Position numbers and translations under genes: made by a program. Positions 58,766-64,000 of a stretch of 64,000 nt of DNA are shown here, piece by piece (the first letter of the stretch is position 1; each line of letters starts with the position of its first letter). Source of the DNA: Plasmopara viticola (lineage: Eukaryota > Oomycota > Peronosporomycetes > Peronosporales > Peronosporaceae); the NCBI GenBank assembly GCA_001695595.3, contig MBPM02000051.1, positions 310,001 to 374,000 on the forward strand, given 5' to 3'. The notes under the pieces were generated by a model that was not told the DNA's origin, made no database searches, and saw nothing but the letters and a program-made list of their open reading frames with translations.

Positions 58766-60972
58766 TCATTCATAGGTTTCGGGAAACTTGACAGGCACCT
58801 GACGTGTGTCATCGGGCGACCAAAGCTTCCCTCCGGCCAAAAGCGTTGTGATTTCCACGCACGAGAGACTCACCGACGAGATGGCTTCGAATAGTTGCCG
58901 AGACGAGGTGTTTTTAGGAAAATTGTGCAGAAGTCGCATAATGTTTTCCGGCTCCATCGCTAGTAGCGAGCTTTGAAAGAGGGATAGCAGACCTTTACGA
59001 GAACACATCCGTCATACATTTGACCCGTCTAATTCTTTTTATAAAGTAAGTATGGGATTCTTACCCATACTGGCCTGGAAGAAAAACGGCGTACCCAATA
59101 GAACGTAGACATCCCAAAGGCGCAACGCAAGATCCAATGGCAAGCTTCGCGTAAAAAGAGTGAGAGCCCTGCGCAAAAGATTTGTTAACACGCAAGCATG
59201 TATTGGTACAAAAATAGCGTACCAGTCGACAGCATACATCTGTGCGTCAATACCAACATCTTGAAAGTGCGAAGCCAAGCTCGGTAGCTCGTACCCAAAG
59301 ATCTTGTTATATACGTTGATGTAATGAAACGTCTTCGCGAAGACAACATATAACCAATACGCAGAAATATGTCAAGAATAAATTGAACGTCTTCACTCAT
59401 CGGGAAAACCTAAATGCTCACGTACTCGCGTCGCTTCCAGACGAAACATGTCAAAAAGCAAGGTTGAGCTCATCAAAGCAACTAGCGCCTTAAAAGCAGT
59501 AAAGCTGTCCATGTGGAAGCACAAGGTGGCCGCTAAGTAGCTCATTCCTTGCACATAGCCCAGATCCGGTCGGTAGCAAATGTATGCTTCCAACACTTCA
59601 GTGGTGCGCGCAGTGCCTTCTGCACCAGGTTGAAAGAGAGGGTGTTGACCAAAAGTGCGTGGCATGTCAACGTTAACGAGCTTAATGCTACGTTCTCCGT
59701 GAGCGACGAGCATTTCCGCAACGTTAAAGGCATCCTTTAGCATGTTCTGCACAGGCAAGACCGCAGATGACCTCCTTTTTCTGCTTCGGTCCTTGATTTC
59801 TGGTGTCGACAAGACTGCTGATGTCAGTCCGTCTTTCGCTGCTGACGAGACCTTCGTACTTCCCGCGACATGAATCGTGTCTTGCATCAATCGTGACTCT
59901 TCCCTTTCTTCCAAGTCTAGCTCGGAAGCAGATGATGCACTACTTATACTTGAGATACTTCTCGTTGGTGACTCAAGCATGGCACTTTCGCTCTCGGAGC
60001 TGACCGCGATTGTTTCTACCACGTTTGTGTGATCCATTTCTCGCTTTAAGGACATTTCCATCTGCACAGCCTGAGCTCGCTTTTTGCAGATTTCAAACAA
60101 ATCTTCATTTACTTGAAGCGTGTTTCCTAATGCCCACGCCCACGCACGACCGCGAAGCTCCTTCGGAATGCCTGCAAAGCACAGTGCATCCAACAAAGGC
60201 ACATCATCGCGTGTGCTTCCACTCGGCCACTTGAAAACTTCATTTAACCATGCCTCAGTATACGTCTGCTTCATCTTTGGAAGCTCTTGACGTTTTCGCT
60301 CCACACGCCGCTCTTTGGATACGCGTTTGTGAAACCTTTTTATGGTCACAGCGGTCCTTGCCGCACTCGAAGGAAACCGCCCAGCAATATTTGAGTCGGA
60401 AATCGATCGATGCAGTTTATTATGAGCTTCAGGCGGCAGCAAACGTATCTCCGCCACCCATCGACGGCGTTCCTGCTCCGTCGTCGCACTCAGAAACAAC
60501 TTTCTCGTTGGGGTTTGCAAGACAAAGACGTAGTTGCTCGGATGACGCACCAGATTTTGATCATCGATCTGCACACACGACTCAATATTTAGCCAACATC
60601 TTATAGTGAAGACTATTACGTCAATGTACCGTACCACATGGACGTGTCCTAACGTCAACAGAAGGCGCGGCTTACGGCCAGACTTGGTCGAGTACGTCAT
60701 CTCATCCTGCAATTATAAACGTGGCATGCAGCAAGTTAGCCTTCCTTTAGTAGCAGTAGGAGTAGAAGCAATTTTTTGATCGAAAGCTTGCCTTTGTGAG
60801 CATGAAGTAGCGAATGCGCCAAATCTTGAGGTGTTTGCTCTGCCTGCAACGGTAGCAGCCACACAGCATCAGACGAGCGACCAATCGAAGAATAAGCAGC
60901 CATGAATAAGATTGCCTGCTTGTGCAGATAGCCCTGCAACACTAGCTCGTGGGGCGTCGACTCCACGCTCAT
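58766..60972 (-). CDS. PH + TBC-domain RabGAP, multi-exon
   Basis: Four coding blocks on the minus strand: 60972-about 60,800, then an exon opening DEMTYSTKSGRKPRLLL after TTGCAG (60,706) to about 59,407, about 59,330-59,042 and 58,998-58,766. The PH domain (SNYVFVLQTPTRKLFLS, ERRRWVAEI) is followed by the TBC domain: GIPKELRGRAWAWALGN, then after a Ser-rich insert of about 130 residues the arginine-finger motif VNVDMPRTF, the glutamine-finger motif DLGYVQGMSYLAATL, then SLASHFQDVGIDAQMYAVDW. Both catalytic fingers (Arg and Gln) are present. TBC proteins accelerate GTP hydrolysis by Rab GTPases in vesicle traffic. The join of the first to second exon is unresolved: no GT donor lies between them except a GC (AAAG|GCAAGC), and its phase does not fit. 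Confidence 0.8.
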
Positions 60973-63900
60973 GACTCATGCACCGTTTGGTCAAATCGAC
61001 AACAAAACAACAAAACGGGCTCTGCTAAGAGTACAAATACTCAAATAGCTGACTCTCAATAACTCGTAAATTAATTAGCTACATACAAAACTGCTACTTG
61101 TCCGGTCACACCTTAAGAAGTTGTTAACGACCTCTTATCCGGCATATATGGGCTGAAGCCTACTTCATTTGCTATTTTGCTTCGTGCTATATTATTTTTG
61201 ATAATTTTGGGGCGGCACTAATGGGCAAAAAAAAATGGGATCGTGACCACCTCTCTCTAAACGCAGCGAAAAAGTAATCCTTTTCTGAAATCATCGTATT
61301 GTTTTGGCGGAGCCATTAAATTGTATATTTCATCGGTGCAATCGTACTGTTCGTTTCTTTGGTAGAACCGCCGCGATGGTAAAGCTCTTAATAAATCTAA
61401 GTTGACAATTTGCTTTACAAACCGCTCTTAGAGGTACTAAAAGCTAACTTGCTTGCTTAAAAGAGTTTTCAGGGTATCACACCAGTTTGCGTACGGAATT
61501 TAACAAGTCCCTGAATGGTTTTCAGTCTAAGTAAAATTCGTATAAATAAAGCACACTCCGTTGTACATGCCCGATCCTCTTAAAAATAGGGTTAGAGAAC
61601 ATTCATCTATTGGAAAACTCTTCATCCTTCTGCACGCATCCGCTGTGTAAGATGCTATCTAGTAACTATTTTTAGCACCAGATTTTCTTTTAGGAAATTC
61701 ATAAAGGAACTGATAGATCAATGCTGTCTGTAGCCAGTCAGAGAACACCCTTAAAACTACACAGTACCATTATCACCACAGCTTAAAAAGAAGTGTCCTG
61801 TATTCGTGGCGTTGATAGCGATACAACTCGCTTGCTTAATTTGTACGTGTGTGTAAAGACAGCAACAAAGACGACCAAATGAAGCCGTCCATTTTCTGTA
61901 TGGTCAAATGAGCAGCTCCGACTAAACATAGACACATCCACTGACGTTTTGCTAACCATATGACCAGCTTGACAGATCGTAATCAAACTCGCGGTGTCAG
62001 TCGAGTCTATCCACATAAAAAACATATTTCGCAAACAGTCAGGTGAATCTAAAAATTCTAGAATCTAAAATGCGAGCAGAAAGACCTATCTGAATGAATG
62101 GTGACTTCTGCACAACTCGGGACATGTCTCGGCTTATATTGCTCATCACTCTAGTCGAAGCACAAGCAGAAGGGCACAGCCTATACACATCAACATGCGG
62201 CTATGAGACAGCGGATATATTCGCTACTTCTTTTTGAAATTCTTAAAAAATTTCAAGCACTAATGTTGAAGCCGGTCAAACGGCTAAACCATACAAAGCT
62301 TACAGCTTACAGCGCCCGTAAAAGCGGCATTGATTTACAACGCGGTCCAAACAAAAGCGCAGCTCACCAGATACGTCAAGAAGCTTCGGAGAAACATTAA
62401 AGAGTACCATTCCTGCAAGCGAGTGCCTAATTTTAGAGCTATAGCTTCGCAACAGATGCAGCTGCGATAGCTGACGAGGGTTGATAGCTCGGCTTTGGCG
62501 TCTCTGCGCGATCAACTGCACTGTTTTTCTTAATTGGCATCTGTTTTGTAATTTGGACAAATCTGCTCGTCCACAGAGCTTTTGACCCGTCTTACATGGG
62601 TATCGTATAGTCTGATCTGCGCAGATGCGTCAACAATTATATCAAACTTTCTCGGCCTGGATTTGGCGCGAAAGTAGATTCTGCGATTAACTAGCCATTC
62701 ATTAGGACAGGCATGTGCATTTATCGTCATCCGCAAGGTTGGTCTTTTTTGTTGACCATATAGAGCATTAAATCCCAAACCATGCATGCGAGGCTTGATA
62801 TGTGCATTCTCAATCCCTTATTGTGGCCAAGAATTTTTTCGGCAGCTCAAGCTTTCTAAGCTGAAGCAGGACGCCTCACTTATGACTATCCTCATCTGAG
62901 TGCAGTAAGCGGCACCGACGGCATAGTTCAACGCGTAGCAAGCAACGCTAAACGACTTTGCTTCATCCAGCAAAGTTAGAAGGTGGTCTGTTGGACTTAT
63001 TCTAATTCTTGGATCCCATAAAGCAGCCGATAACGTAAACTCCTCTGCCACAAAGCCGCATTTGCGAATGCTACTGTTAGGTTTGTTAACCTCTACAACT
63101 TTCAATAGGGGCCAAGATAATCATCTAGTTCCAACTGATTATCCTCAGAAGGTCTTCGGCCAAAATTTGTCACAGTACGCGAGATCAAGAAGCCTGTTAC
63201 GGTCGAAGCAACACGATTGTGTCACCAGGCGCACCCAATAGTTTTATGTGGTGTTGTCCTCAGGTGTTTACAGAACCTCTTCAAAGTGCTGCCCCTGTGC
63301 TTGGCCTTGCCTGTATGGTGAGTATGTGTGGCCATGATAGATTAAAGTAGCCATCAGGCTCAGAAGTCGAGTACCGAAAGGCTGTGCGCTTTGAGCCGGC
63401 CGAAGCTGAACCTTACTTTGGAGGGAGCGATTCCTAACACAACTCGAAAAGGATGCGAAGCGGTCAATTCGCCGATTTTAAAATGTCCTCAGAAATGTAA
63501 CCGATCGTCAAGAACCTCAAGAGTGCGGGGTTGTCAAGAAAAAGCCCGACTTGACCGTCATAATCGACGACAAGAGCAATATCAAAAGCACACACTCGGT
63601 CGCACAGGGGCTACATTTCCTATTAAATATGTAGAAGGACGAGAAGAGAGCAGTCTCTGCCGACTGCTTCTTAATCGCTAAGGTCGCACCACTTCCATGT
63701 AGAGTGCGTAATGAACATAGGCGCTTTATACATTGAGCTTCTCGTGAATTAGCGTGATTGCTCAACTTTACACAGCTTGTAGGAGCCACCGGGTATGACT
63801 GCAAAAAGGCATTTGAATTTTAACCAGAAGCATCGCGCACATCGTAAGTAATCGCGGACTTTTAGCCGCACGATATACGCTCTCGAAACTGGAGTCATTG

Positions 63901-64000
63901 GTATCCAGCTTGGAGCTGTGCTGGAGCTGAAGAAAGTTGTCGCCGACCTATCAAGTGAACATTTTGTACGCTTAGCTCATGGACAAAGAGCCGTTTGTTT
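60973..64000. other. Gene-poor decayed DNA at right end
   Basis: No frame with a recognisable domain. The protein-like stretches at 62,787-62,530 and 63,105-62,818 (minus; WDPRIRISPTDHLLTLLDEA) and 63,391-63,681 (plus) could be transposase relics, but no signature is present. Frames are broken by stops. No structural RNA was seen. Confidence 0.45.

Noticed and set aside
60735..60803. GC-AG intron in the TBC gene
   Set aside because: The AAAG|GCAAGC site is attractive, but joining it to the next exon gives an immediate stop, so the phase is wrong.
62818..63105. Possible hAT-like transposase piece (WDPRI)
   Set aside because: A single short resemblance with no other hAT block nearby; too weak to annotate.
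1..64000. CRISPR arrays, bacterial operons, Shine-Dalgarno sites
   Set aside because: No regularly spaced repeats occur, and introns, gene families and retroelements show this is nuclear eukaryotic DNA.

Overview
The window is eukaryotic. It looks like nuclear DNA of an oomycete, probably Peronosporales (Phytophthora or downy-mildew type). The evidence is short introns of about 45-130 bases with GT..AG ends, closely spaced genes on both strands, and gene families such as PDK1, a GCP6-like gamma-tubulin complex protein and an IQCH-like protein. These sit among heavily decayed Ty3/gypsy, Ty1/copia, Mutator-like and SINE-like elements. The genus is inference; no marker here fixes it. Gene models were spliced by hand, so exon ends are predictions.

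There are four gene islands. Island 1 (1-8.1 kb) has the first exon of a PH-domain protein running off the left edge (minus), a divergent IQCH-like gene in three exons (plus), an intronless P-loop/NACHT-like ATPase (minus) and a four-exon basic coiled-coil protein (minus). Island 2 (20.3-24.8 kb) has a small cysteine-containing, possibly secreted protein and a two-exon tetraspanin (both minus), divergent from an 809-residue Trp-rich coiled-coil protein of Sfi1/CCDC type (plus). Island 3 (40.2-49.5 kb) has a RING protein with two SUMO-interaction-like motifs (plus), then on the minus strand a GCP6-like gene of about 12 exons, an unrecognised multi-exon gene and a complete multi-exon PDK1 kinase. 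Island 4 (58.8-61.0 kb) has a PH+TBC RabGAP (minus).

Between the islands are repeats: a Ty3/gypsy relic (8.5-11.4 kb, minus), a Mutator-like element with long imperfect terminal inverted repeats (16.4-19.2 kb), a second Mutator-like relic (about 35.9-37.3 kb), a Ty1/copia relic (53.5-56.8 kb, minus) with a probable 5' LTR, two copies of a short (AATAC)n-tailed retroposon with perfect target-site duplications, a tRNA-derived SINE with a 20-bp target duplication plus an older copy, and a tRNA-Ser-like pseudogene next to a perfect 20-bp hairpin. Long stretches (about 11.4-15.9, 25.8-35.2 and 61-64 kb) hold only stop-riddled sequence.

The gene islands are not an operon-like pathway. Several genes point to the microtubule and flagellar apparatus (IQCH-like, GCP6-like, Sfi1-type coiled coil), others to membrane signalling and traffic (PDK1, PH proteins, TBC RabGAP, tetraspanin). 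The most unusual coding observation is that the PDK1 activation loop has Gln where the autophosphorylated Ser normally lies.
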